A stretch of 41,414 nucleotides of DNA from a virus. The notes beneath the pieces were generated by a model. That model had not been told where the DNA came from, ran no database searches, and saw nothing but the letters and a program-made list of their open reading frames with translations. This document shows, piece by piece, positions 1 through 6,266 of this stretch (within the stretch, counting starts at the first letter, position 1; every line of letters starts with the position of its first letter). Both the position numbers and the translations under genes were made by a program. The stretch covers positions 1 through 41,414 of the IMG/VR virus record IMGVR_UViG_3300046787_000399; one strand, given 5' to 3'.

Positions 1-2
1 TA

Positions 3-560
3 AATGAGTATCAAGGCGAACTTCACTTGGAAGTACAGGGTACTGATTTATCTGGCTTACTAAACGAAGCCGGTGGACACCGAATACAGCGTGTTCCGCC
101 AACTGAGCGCAAAGGTCGCGTTCATACGTCAACTGTGACAGTTGCAGTTGTTGATCCCCACGTTATATCTACTGTAATCCGAGACCATGATCTCACAATA
201 GAATGGTACAGTGGCACTGGAGCCGGGGGCCAGCATCGCAACAAACATCAAAACAGTTGTCGCATAACTCATATTCCCACAGGTATCACAGCCAAATCTG
301 AATGCAGAGCAAGATCAAACAGTCTTGCTGAAGCTACAGAAGCAATACAAAAAAGAGTTGACCAGTTATTGCAAAGCAAGTATAATGATAGTGTAGCAAG
401 TGATAGAAAAGCACAAGTAGGCACAGGCATGCGAGGAGACAAGATACGCACTTACCGTTTTCAAGACGACCAAGTGCAGGATCATGTAACAGGAAAGCGA
501 GCCAGTACCAAGAAAGTGCTAGCAGGCAACTTTGATTTGTTGTGGGATCGACCTGTGTAA
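3..560 (+). CDS. Peptide chain release factor, RF1-like (5' end outside window)
   Basis: Class-I release factor that reads stop codons on the ribosome and hydrolyses peptidyl-tRNA. The reading frame is open from base 3, so the N-terminal part lies outside the window. What is visible is RF domain 2 to the end: GGHRIQRVPPTE followed by GR.HTS, then the catalytic GGQ motif in GTGAGGQHRNK and RITHIPTGI. The tripeptide at the RF1 'P-x-T' position reads PPT, which in the family goes with UAA/UAG recognition; RF2 has SPF there. The residues after GGQ (HRNK) differ from the usual HVNT/HVNK of bacterial RFs. It ends 8 bases before a tRNA gene. Large phages are known to carry RF genes. The family is certain; UAG specificity is inferred. 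Confidence 0.9.
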   Translation, partial: NEYQGELHLEVQGTDLSGLLNEAGGHRIQRVPPTERKGRVHTSTVTVAVVDPHVISTVIRDHDLTIEWYSGTGAGGQHRNKHQNSCRITHIPTGITAKSECRARSNSLAEATEAIQKRVDQLLQSKYNDSVASDRKAQVGTGMRGDKIRTYRFQDDQVQDHVTGKRASTKKVLAGNFDLLWDRPV

Positions 561-568
561 GTAATCAA

Positions 569-645
569 GCTCTGGTGATGGAATTGGTATACGTGCTGGA
601 TTCAAAATCCAGATTTTGTGGGTTCGAGTCCCACCCGGAGCACCA
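569..645 (+). tRNA. tRNA-Leu(CAA), short variable loop, CCA encoded
   Basis: Cloverleaf folded by eye: acceptor 569-575 with 635-641 (one T-G pair); a three-pair D stem with the long D loop typical of leucine tRNAs; anticodon stem CTGGA/TCCAG around loop TTCAAAA, giving anticodon CAA (codon UUG); T arm GTGGG-TTCGAGT-CCCAC; discriminator A at 642 and encoded CCA at 643-645. The D and anticodon arms resemble bacterial tRNA-Leu(CAA), but only five bases (ATTTT) lie between anticodon stem and T stem, where leucine tRNAs normally have a long extra arm. The gene sits directly between the release factor and the RNase H-like gene. Confidence 0.88.
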
Positions 646-666
646 AGTTTTTTTGAAAGAAGTAGT

Positions 667-1137
667 ATGAAGAAAATCAACCTAGAAGAAGTCAAGGCAT
701 TTATCGAAGCGCAAGGCCCGGATACCAAGATCTATCTGGGCTGTGACTCAGAACGACTCAAGATCGACGGCCGTTGGCATGCTGACTATGTGTTGGCCAT
801 TGTGGTTCACATCAACGGCAACAACGGTTGCAAATTGTTTGGTGAAGTACAACGCGAATTGGTATACGACCAAAAGCCCGGCAAGCCTGCTATGCGGCTC
901 ATGACCGAAGTTTACAAGGTTTCTGAACTGTATCTCAAACTGGCCGAAGTGCTGGAAGGTCGCCAAGTTGAAGTTCACTTGGACATCAACCCCAACGAAA
1001 TGCACGGTTCCAGCTGTGTTATTTCACAAGCTGTGGGCTACATCAAGGGCGTGTGCAACGTGATTCCGTTTGTGAAGCCAGACGCCTTTGCTGCCAGCTA
1101 TGCAGCCGACAGATTCAAGAGCCTGAAAGTTGCTTGA
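667..1137 (+). CDS. YkuK/DUF458-type RNase H-like protein
   Basis: 156 residues, starting at the ATG after a GAAAGAAG ribosome-binding site 22 bases downstream of the tRNA. The pattern IYLGCDSE near residue 22, VEVHLDINPNE near residue 107 and a C-terminal SYAADRF fit the YkuK family (DUF458), a small predicted RNase H-fold protein with acidic residues in the expected places. The family's biochemical role is poorly known, so nuclease activity is inferred only. Such proteins are common in large phages. It may be co-transcribed with the upstream release factor and tRNA. Confidence 0.7.
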   Translation: MKKINLEEVKAFIEAQGPDTKIYLGCDSERLKIDGRWHADYVLAIVVHINGNNGCKLFGEVQRELVYDQKPGKPAMRLMTEVYKVSELYLKLAEVLEGRQVEVHLDINPNEMHGSSCVISQAVGYIKGVCNVIPFVKPDAFAASYAADRFKSLKVA

Positions 1138-1500
1138 GTTTGCTCAGAACAGTTGCTCAAGCGCAACTGTTCTGCTATAATAAGTTTTTGCCAGCGTAGA
1201 AATACACTGGCCGGTAAGGTAAGAGTAGATTAGGATAGACCCGTTTGGCTTCATGCCAAACTCAGCCCATAAAGCTGAATTATACAATGGCAATCGTCTC
1301 AACAACGATCGTGCTTGTGTGTTCCGGTCCACTAAAATACTGCATTTTGATAACTGGATGTATACAGGCCCCTGTGCTTTGAATTTTGTTTTTTGCTTGT
1401 GAAATCCCTCAACCGGGTATCAATGCATTTTGCACAGTCTGTTACTTGACTTTTATCTTACCACCCCTCATTGAATATTGAAAAATTGAAAGGCAACAAA
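1138..1500 (+). other. Non-coding stretch with hairpins; possible leader or small RNA
   Basis: About 360 bases with no convincing plus-strand gene. It contains a 12-bp perfect inverted repeat (1145-1156/1163-1174), an extended -10 promoter overlapping it (TATAAT at 1176), a second hairpin GTTTGGC-TTCAT-GCCAAAC near 1232-1250, and a T-rich stretch near 1384-1395 after a weak ACAG/CTGT stem. A transcript from 1188 would carry a leader of roughly 310 bases before the next gene, or could be a separate small RNA. The minus strand has a protein-like open frame (about 1144-1416) without an ATG. Confidence 0.4.
1145..1181 (+). promoter_or_regulatory. Extended -10 promoter overlapping a 12-bp inverted repeat
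   Basis: TGCTATAAT at 1173-1181 (TATAAT at 1176-1181) with a weak -35 (TTGCTC, 1153-1158) at 17-base spacing. A perfect 12-bp palindrome with a six-base loop covers 1145-1174, so it overlaps the -35 and spacer. It could be an operator, or a processing or termination hairpin for the upstream gene; no T-run follows immediately. Confidence 0.55.
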
Positions 1501-2073
1501 ATGAACATTACCCTACGTAAAGCAAACGCACTGCAACTCGCAATCGGCGAGGCAGTCAAAAACATTGACGTTGAAACCGACGTCAAGATCAACGAGTTCC
1601 AAAACGGCGAAGCTGAAATTGCCCGTGTGGCCGCCGAACTCCAGAGCAACATCGCTCGTCGCAACCAGTTGCTGGGTGCCATGTACGAGATTCGTCAAGC
1701 AGTTAGCACTGCCAATGCTGGTGCTGGCGTTGACATCAAGTTGGCCGGTGTAGCACGTCTCGAAAAAGACATCCAGTTCTACAATGGACTGGCAGGCAAA
1801 AAGGTTCGCGAAGCTGCGAACGTGGTCGAAGGCCAATTGGCCAAGTTGCGTGAAAGCAAAGACGACTCGCGCCGTAGCATTTACGGTTACGCAACCACTG
1901 TTGACACCAGTGTGTTGACTGCGGAAGACCTTAAAGGCTTCCGAACAGCGGCTGCTACAGCCAAGAAAGCCAAGCAGAAACTGCAAGACGAACTGTTGGA
2001 GATCAACGTTCGCACCGAGATTGCAATTGCACCCGGTGATGTAGAGTTTTTGACTGCAGAAGGCTTGCTGTAA
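1501..2073 (+). CDS. Conserved-looking phage protein, helical/coiled coil, function unknown
   Basis: 190 residues. Start chosen at the ATG at 1501, preceded by AAAGG at about 8 bases; an upstream TTG at 1471 is in frame but less likely. The sequence is charged, Ala/Glu/Lys-rich and predicted helical through most of its length (residues 5-60 and 75-120), with a further helix near 140-165 rich in Ala and Lys. No catalytic motif or membrane segment is seen. Codon use is well ordered (frequent GCC, AAG, CGT), like the other promoter-driven genes in the window, suggesting high expression. It is followed by a hairpin and the tRNA-Thr gene. I do not recognise the family. Confidence 0.8.
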   Translation: MNITLRKANALQLAIGEAVKNIDVETDVKINEFQNGEAEIARVAAELQSNIARRNQLLGAMYEIRQAVSTANAGAGVDIKLAGVARLEKDIQFYNGLAGKKVREAANVVEGQLAKLRESKDDSRRSIYGYATTVDTSVLTAEDLKGFRTAAATAKKAKQKLQDELLEINVRTEIAIAPGDVEFLTAEGLL

Positions 2074-2077
2074 AACT

Positions 2078-2100
2078 TGCCCTGGTGCAACGCCAGGGCA
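2078..2100 (+). other. Hairpin between coding gene and tRNA
   Basis: TGCCCTGG (2078-2085) pairs perfectly with CCAGGGCA (2093-2100) around a seven-base loop. No T-run follows, so it is a poor intrinsic terminator; it may protect the mRNA 3' end or mark the processing site just upstream of the tRNA. Confidence 0.5.
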
Positions 2101-2104
2101 CATG

Positions 2105-2178
2105 GCTCTCATAGTATAACGGCAATACACGTCCTTGGTAAGGACGAGCACCAAGTTCGATTCTTGGTGGGAGCACCA
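2105..2178 (+). tRNA. tRNA-Thr(GGT), CCA encoded
   Basis: Acceptor 2105-2111 pairs with 2168-2174 (one T-G pair); D stem GTAT/ATAC; anticodon stem CGTCC/GGACG with loop TTGGTAA, anticodon GGT at 2137-2139 (codon ACC, and ACU by wobble); four-base variable loop; T arm CCAAG-TTCGATT-CTTGG; discriminator A and encoded CCA at 2175-2178. It begins five bases after a hairpin and ends 13 bases before the next coding start, so it must be processed from a longer transcript. Confidence 0.9.
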
Positions 2179-2191
2179 TTATAATTTTGTC

Positions 2192-3343
2192 ATGTTAAAC
2201 AAGAATTTAGGATACTACAGGTGCGATGGTATTGACTTTCAATCCAAGGTCAATGCCATGTTACACGGAAAAACAGTTGGTAAACCAGTTGAGTGGATGT
2301 TCCATCAAGACTTGTTCGAAGCCTACCCTTGGCACATAGAGCCTTCAGAAACACTAGATCAACTGTATGATCGACGTGCTAAAGAACTTAGGGAACAATA
2401 CGATTATGTTATTCTCAGCTACAGTGGTGGTGCTGATAGCCATAATATTCTTGAAAGCTTTATCAGACAAAAACTTCATATTGACGAAATCGTAATTAAC
2501 CACATATCTCGTGCCACTCAGCAATCAACTGTGCTTGATTCAAAAATCAAAGACAGTTGGAACTTTGCTGCCGAATACCAATTGCAAGCAGTGCCCAGGT
2601 TGCAATACATCTACACAAACTTACCCAACACCAAAATAACAGAATTAGACGTTAGCGATACAGTAGTAAGTTCTTTGCAAAACTACAGTGACGCTGACTG
2701 GGTTCTCAATCACAGTGATGCATTGAGTGTGGGACAATTGTATAGATACAACTATTTCCATTTTGGGGCAATCAAGAAAAACTTTGATCAAGGACAAAAA
2801 GTAGCAATTGTAGTGGGACTTGACAAACCCAAAACTGCTGTTATAGATAACAAGTTTTATCTGCGGTTTATTGACACAGTTGCAAACATTACTGGTATTA
2901 ATGATTTCAACCAAGATTATACCAACGTAACTACAGAGTTTTTTTACTGGAGTCCAAACTGTGTTGATATGCTGTGCAAGCAAGCACATGTTATCAAACG
3001 ATGGGTAGAATCAAACCCGCAGAGACGAAAATTTTGGGACAAACCCAGCATGGCCACAGTTAGGCTATATCATGAAAGATGGTTGCGAAGTATATTGTAT
3101 ACCACTTGGGATGATTCATGGTTTCAAGTTGACAAAGCAACCAGTTGGTGGAATACAGAATTTGACACATGGTTCAGAACCAATCCTGACTTTGCTAGAG
3201 AATTCCATGTTTGGAAAACTGGTGTTGGTTATCTGGCTCAACAACTTCCTGACTTTGTTGAATACAACAAAAACGGCCAAGCTGATAAGTTACGGGCATT
3301 CTCTAAAGAATACTGTATTGGAACAATGTCGTTTGGTAAATAA
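2192..3343 (+). CDS. PP-loop ATP pyrophosphatase, asparagine-synthetase-like
   Basis: 383 residues, start at the ATG at 2192. The motif SGGADS at residues 78-83 after a hydrophobic strand (YVILSY) is the PP-loop of the N-type ATP pyrophosphatases, which adenylate a carboxylate or carbonyl for attack by a nitrogen or sulphur donor. There is no N-terminal glutaminase Cys-2 domain as in asparagine synthetase B, so it is a stand-alone synthetase domain. The C-terminal half is rich in Trp and Tyr. It is the first gene of an operon that also contains a second PP-loop enzyme (3879-5027). Substrate unknown. No sigma70 promoter is visible in front of it; it follows tRNA-Thr. Confidence 0.65.
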   Translation: MLNKNLGYYRCDGIDFQSKVNAMLHGKTVGKPVEWMFHQDLFEAYPWHIEPSETLDQLYDRRAKELREQYDYVILSYSGGADSHNILESFIRQKLHIDEIVINHISRATQQSTVLDSKIKDSWNFAAEYQLQAVPRLQYIYTNLPNTKITELDVSDTVVSSLQNYSDADWVLNHSDALSVGQLYRYNYFHFGAIKKNFDQGQKVAIVVGLDKPKTAVIDNKFYLRFIDTVANITGINDFNQDYTNVTTEFFYWSPNCVDMLCKQAHVIKRWVESNPQRRKFWDKPSMATVRLYHERWLRSILYTTWDDSWFQVDKATSWWNTEFDTWFRTNPDFAREFHVWKTGVGYLAQQLPDFVEYNKNGQADKLRAFSKEYCIGTMSFGK

Positions 3344-3367
3344 CTGATTATTACAAAAGGATTTATC

Positions 3368-3610
3368 ATGTACCACACTATTGGAAGCTGGACCGCAGTA
3401 CCCTCAGAAGAGGTTGTAACTCTTTTCCGTGAAAAAGTACAAACATATGCAGCGCCAAACGGCAAGCTTGTTTCAATAACTGAAAAGGACGACGGTACGT
3501 TCGAGGTAATTCGCCAATGGTCTACTCTTGAAGATGCCAACAGTTGGGCCGAGTTTTCAGCAACAAGCGATATATCGGGACCAGTAACTGTGGTTCAAGT
3601 ACCAGAATAA
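3368..3610 (+). CDS. Small protein, possibly alpha+beta barrel fold
   Basis: 80 residues. ATG at 3368 follows AAAAGGA with good spacing. Alternating strands and one helix (EVVTLFREKVQTYA; TFEVIRQWSTLEDANSW) look like a small ferredoxin-like or ABM-type dimeric alpha+beta barrel domain, but this is only a visual impression. It lies in the PP-loop operon, 24 bases after the first PP-loop gene. Function unknown. Confidence 0.65.
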   Translation: MYHTIGSWTAVPSEEVVTLFREKVQTYAAPNGKLVSITEKDDGTFEVIRQWSTLEDANSWAEFSATSDISGPVTVVQVPE

Positions 3611-3611
3611 C

Positions 3612-3866
3612 ATGAGCGAAAAGTTCTTCAAGATCAGGCTACTAAAGCAATGTCTAGATGAATCACGTGAGGCCAAAGAACTGTTGTTTACTGAGTTGGT
3701 AGCCAATGCTACCAACAGTGAATGCTTTAAAAAACAGTTTGAAACATTCAAGTATCTCAGTCTAAGAGAGTCAACTCTAATCGAAAAAATTCTTGCATTT
3801 GAAACAGAAGATATTTCTGATTACGAAATTCAATCTTTTCAATTTGATCAAATTGTCAAGACCTAG
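3612..3866 (+). CDS. Small helical protein, unknown
   Basis: 84 residues starting one base after the preceding stop codon (TAACATG), which suggests translational coupling. Predicted mostly helical and charged, with no Cys or membrane segment of note. It ends with TAG, a rare stop in this window. It lies between the small 80-residue protein and the second PP-loop enzyme. Function unknown. Confidence 0.6.
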   Translation: MSEKFFKIRLLKQCLDESREAKELLFTELVANATNSECFKKQFETFKYLSLRESTLIEKILAFETEDISDYEIQSFQFDQIVKT

Positions 3867-3878
3867 CAAATAGCCATT

Positions 3879-5027
3879 ATGACCTTACCTAACATGCTGT
3901 TGTTTAACAAACATTTTCAAAAAACGCTGTTAGATTGGCAACAATGTGAAACTACACCAGTTAGCAATACCTTGAAAGTCTCTGGGTTTGATGCTTACAA
4001 TTACCTAGTAGACCTGAATCTGTTGGTTGATCCTGAGTGGATCACTTGCCCCTTGAATGATCGATCACAGTTTATTACTTCTCCCTTCAAGGTAGATATT
4101 GTGCGTCCATGGAGGCCGCCTGTTGCTGAAATGGCACTATCGCAATTCTTCAAGAACAGAGTGTTAGGCTACTGCAACCACAATGTCAAACTAAACATAT
4201 GCTGGAGTGGTGGTATTGATTCAACTGCTATTGTGGTTGCGTTTTTGAAACATGCTCCCAATTTGGAGCAGATTAGAATAGTTTATTCAAATACCAGTAT
4301 TCACGAGCATGCTGATTTTTTAACTTTTCTCAACAGCAATTACCCACAAATAGAAAAAATCAACATTGATATACGCAGTACAGCATTGCCAATTCAGTTG
4401 GACGGAATAGCAATTACCGGCGACCCTTGCGATGAGCTAACTGGATGTTTGGATCCTGACTCTGCATATCGTTATGACGTAAATGTATTACAACAATCCT
4501 GGAAAACAGTAGTTTACGATAAAACCAAAGATCCCAAGTTTGTTGAATTTTTAGAAAATTGGTTTGCTCTAGCACAAAAGCCCATAGAGACCATGGCCGA
4601 TGCAAGATGGTGGATGTTTATGCAGACTCATGTGCAAGGTGGAGTGGTGCAAAATTTGATACATTTAAAAAACATGTTTCCCGAAACCATAGCGGACATT
4701 GGGTTTTATGATTGTTACGATTTTGAAGATTATATCTACTATCACACACATGTGCTGAGCGACTTTGATCATTACAAAGACTTTTTGAAAGCATACATTT
4801 TTGAATTTGATCAGGATCGCAGCTACTTGGATACTGCAAGAAAAGTACGTAGCAAATATCTAACACGTACCAACATCAAGTCAGGACTGATCAACGACTC
4901 GGATTGGCTGTTTATTTTAGACAACAACACTATTTTGAAAACAAAAAATTTGCCTTTACTAAGTGTCAAAGAGCTTGATAACACGTTTGGTAGTAGTATC
5001 AACCATTTTTTTAATCGTGCGTCTTGA
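3879..5027 (+). CDS. Second asparagine-synthetase-like PP-loop enzyme
   Basis: 382 residues. SGGIDST at residues 110-116 is a canonical PP-loop, and GDPCDELTG around residue 188 resembles the GxGADELFGG loop of asparagine/beta-lactam synthetases, which binds ATP and metal. As with the gene at 2192 there is no glutaminase domain; residues 1-100 are an unrecognised N-terminal region. The expected reaction is ATP-dependent amide or amidine formation on an unknown acid. It is in one operon with the other PP-loop gene, and the next gene starts around its stop codon. Two divergent copies in one operon suggest two steps or two substrates. Confidence 0.7.
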   Translation: MTLPNMLLFNKHFQKTLLDWQQCETTPVSNTLKVSGFDAYNYLVDLNLLVDPEWITCPLNDRSQFITSPFKVDIVRPWRPPVAEMALSQFFKNRVLGYCNHNVKLNICWSGGIDSTAIVVAFLKHAPNLEQIRIVYSNTSIHEHADFLTFLNSNYPQIEKINIDIRSTALPIQLDGIAITGDPCDELTGCLDPDSAYRYDVNVLQQSWKTVVYDKTKDPKFVEFLENWFALAQKPIETMADARWWMFMQTHVQGGVVQNLIHLKNMFPETIADIGFYDCYDFEDYIYYHTHVLSDFDHYKDFLKAYIFEFDQDRSYLDTARKVRSKYLTRTNIKSGLINDSDWLFILDNNTILKTKNLPLLSVKELDNTFGSSINHFFNRAS

Positions 5028-5032
5028 ACAAC

Positions 5033-5569
5033 ATGTATCAACTTCCAGTAACAATTCCCGTCAACTATGCAACCATTTGTGTGGAATTCTCTGTTGGTAC
5101 CATGATCAATTATGCTACCTGGATTCCGGCTTGCCAAGACACAGCACTTGCCATGCAGTACAGCGACCTGGCTGTGCAGATACTATTTGATGATCAAGTA
5201 ATATTTGATCAATCAGTTGATCACAGTGTCATGCAGTGTACTCACAGATTTTTAGATTCTGATGAACTGCATCTTAAACAATTAAAAATAATACTAACAG
5301 GATTGCAAGATCATCACCGCACAACCATCAACAACACAGAACATGCCGCGGTTATGCTAAGGATACACAGTGTACGTCTAGAAGGACTAAACTTAAGAAT
5401 GGCCTTGGAAGACCATGGAGTTTGTGTGTACGATGAATTGCCCGAAGAAACAAGTATTCCTTCAGAATACATGGGACGCAATGGATACCAACTGCTGGAG
5501 TTTACTACTCCGGTATATCAATGGTTGCTGGATACCGAGCAAAAGAACTCATACTATTACGATGCATAA
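5033..5569 (+). CDS. Beta-rich protein of unknown function
   Basis: 178 residues from the ATG at 5033; a TTG at 5024 overlapping the upstream stop is also possible. Alternating short hydrophobic stretches (VTIPVNYATICVEFSV; LKQLKIILTGL; AVMLRIHSVRLEGL) suggest a beta-sandwich, as in carbohydrate-binding modules. The order resembles the small protein at 17084-17479, which follows a radical SAM gene, so the two may be related. It is last in the PP-loop operon and is followed by a strong terminator. A binding or accessory role is inferred only. Confidence 0.65.
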   Translation: MYQLPVTIPVNYATICVEFSVGTMINYATWIPACQDTALAMQYSDLAVQILFDDQVIFDQSVDHSVMQCTHRFLDSDELHLKQLKIILTGLQDHHRTTINNTEHAAVMLRIHSVRLEGLNLRMALEDHGVCVYDELPEETSIPSEYMGRNGYQLLEFTTPVYQWLLDTEQKNSYYYDA

Positions 5570-5572
5570 CAC

Positions 5573-5630
5573 GGCCCCGGGCAACGGTGCATGACCTCTT
5601 TTAATGTCATGTACTGCCCCGGGGTTTTTC
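5573..5630 (+). terminator. Strong intrinsic terminator
   Basis: An outer stem of CCCCGGGCA (5575-5583) with TGCCCCGGGG (5615-5624, one bulged C) and an inner 9-bp stem 5587-5595/5606-5614 (one G-T pair) with a ten-base loop, followed by TTTTT. It closes the PP-loop operon before a new promoter. Confidence 0.88.
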
Positions 5631-5646
5631 TTTGGGCAAATCTAGG

Positions 5647-5675
5647 TTGACTAACTATAGTTGTTAATGTACAAT
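5647..5675 (+). promoter_or_regulatory. Sigma70-type promoter
   Basis: TTGACT at 5647-5652, 17-base spacer, TACAAT at 5670-5675, right after the terminator and 20 bases before the next ATG. It drives the zinc-motif/omega/SAH-hydrolase operon. Confidence 0.85.
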
Positions 5676-5694
5676 ACATGATCAAGGACACAAC

Positions 5695-5982
5695 ATGAGC
5701 ACTGAACAAGACCGATTTAAAAATTCCCGTCGCAGACTCAAAGATGATGCTGCCATAGCAAAACAAACCAAAATTGCCAAAGCGCACGGTTTCCCCACAG
5801 GGCCCGAACATCGTCTAGCCAAAGTTCATGCTACCACATGCGGAGATTCTAACTGCGTCATGTGTGGCAATCCTCGAAAGTTTTTCGGGGAGAAAACAAT
5901 TCAGGAACAGAGATTGTTCCAGGATACAGAGAAAACTTCAGATCGACATAGTAACGGTATTATACCAAAGGACCAAGAATGA
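5695..5982 (+). CDS. Small Cys-motif (probable zinc-binding) phage protein
   Basis: 95 residues, ATG after an AAGGA site. A basic N-terminus is followed by TTCGDSNCVMCGNPRK, giving C-x4-C-x2-C, and then GEKTIQEQRLFQD. Proteins with this HAxxCGxxxCxMCxNPR-type signature and a trailing E/K-rich segment occur in many T4-like and cyanobacterial phages; no function is established that I know of. The cysteines probably bind zinc or iron. It overlaps the omega-subunit gene (ATGA), so the two are translationally coupled, which may hint at a transcription-related role. Confidence 0.75.
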   Translation: MSTEQDRFKNSRRRLKDDAAIAKQTKIAKAHGFPTGPEHRLAKVHATTCGDSNCVMCGNPRKFFGEKTIQEQRLFQDTEKTSDRHSNGIIPKDQE

Positions 5983-6248
5983 CACACTCTCCCAAAGATC
6001 CCACTACTGGATTAACCAGCGAAGGCGCAGTTGCTGCGGTAGGCAACAGGTATGACCTAGTGTTGATTGCCGCACGCCGTGTACGAGAATTGCATCGCGG
6101 TGATGCTCCACGCATTAGCGAAACACGACACGGTAGTGTTTTGACAGCACTGTTGGAAATTGAACAGGGCAAGGTAGGACGTGACTACTTGCTCAAAGAC
6201 CCACACGTCGAAGCTCGACGTCAACCACGAATGGCACGAGTTGCCTAA
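5979..6248 (+). CDS. rpoZ: RNA polymerase omega-subunit homologue
   Basis: 89 residues. The core GNRYDLVLIAARRVREL with a following ALLEIEQGKV matches the omega/RPB6 family signature (E. coli omega: IGNRFDLVLVAARRAR... ALREIEEG). Omega clamps the beta' C-terminus and helps RNA polymerase assembly; in bacteria it also takes part in the ppGpp response. The length fits the family (about 90 residues). The start codon overlaps the stop of the zinc-motif gene. A phage copy could replace host omega and retune host polymerase toward phage promoters or away from ppGpp control; this is inference. The same window carries a ppGpp hydrolase. Confidence 0.85.
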   Translation: MTHSPKDPTTGLTSEGAVAAVGNRYDLVLIAARRVRELHRGDAPRISETRHGSVLTALLEIEQGKVGRDYLLKDPHVEARRQPRMARVA

Positions 6249-6266
6249 TAATAAATCAAGGAACAT

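Noticed and set aside
1446-1480. TTGACT as -35 of a promoter directly before the gene at 1501
   Set aside because: No acceptable -10 at 16-18 bases; AATATT is too far downstream.
1513-2154. 213-codon minus-strand frame opposite the gene at 1501
   Set aside because: It is unusually rich in Cys, Leu and Val, as expected for the antisense of a codon-biased gene, has no ribosome-binding site and would run through the tRNA-Thr gene.
2820-2847. TTGACA-16-TATAGA promoter-like match
   Set aside because: It lies in the middle of the first PP-loop gene with no gene start in the next 500 bases; most likely chance.
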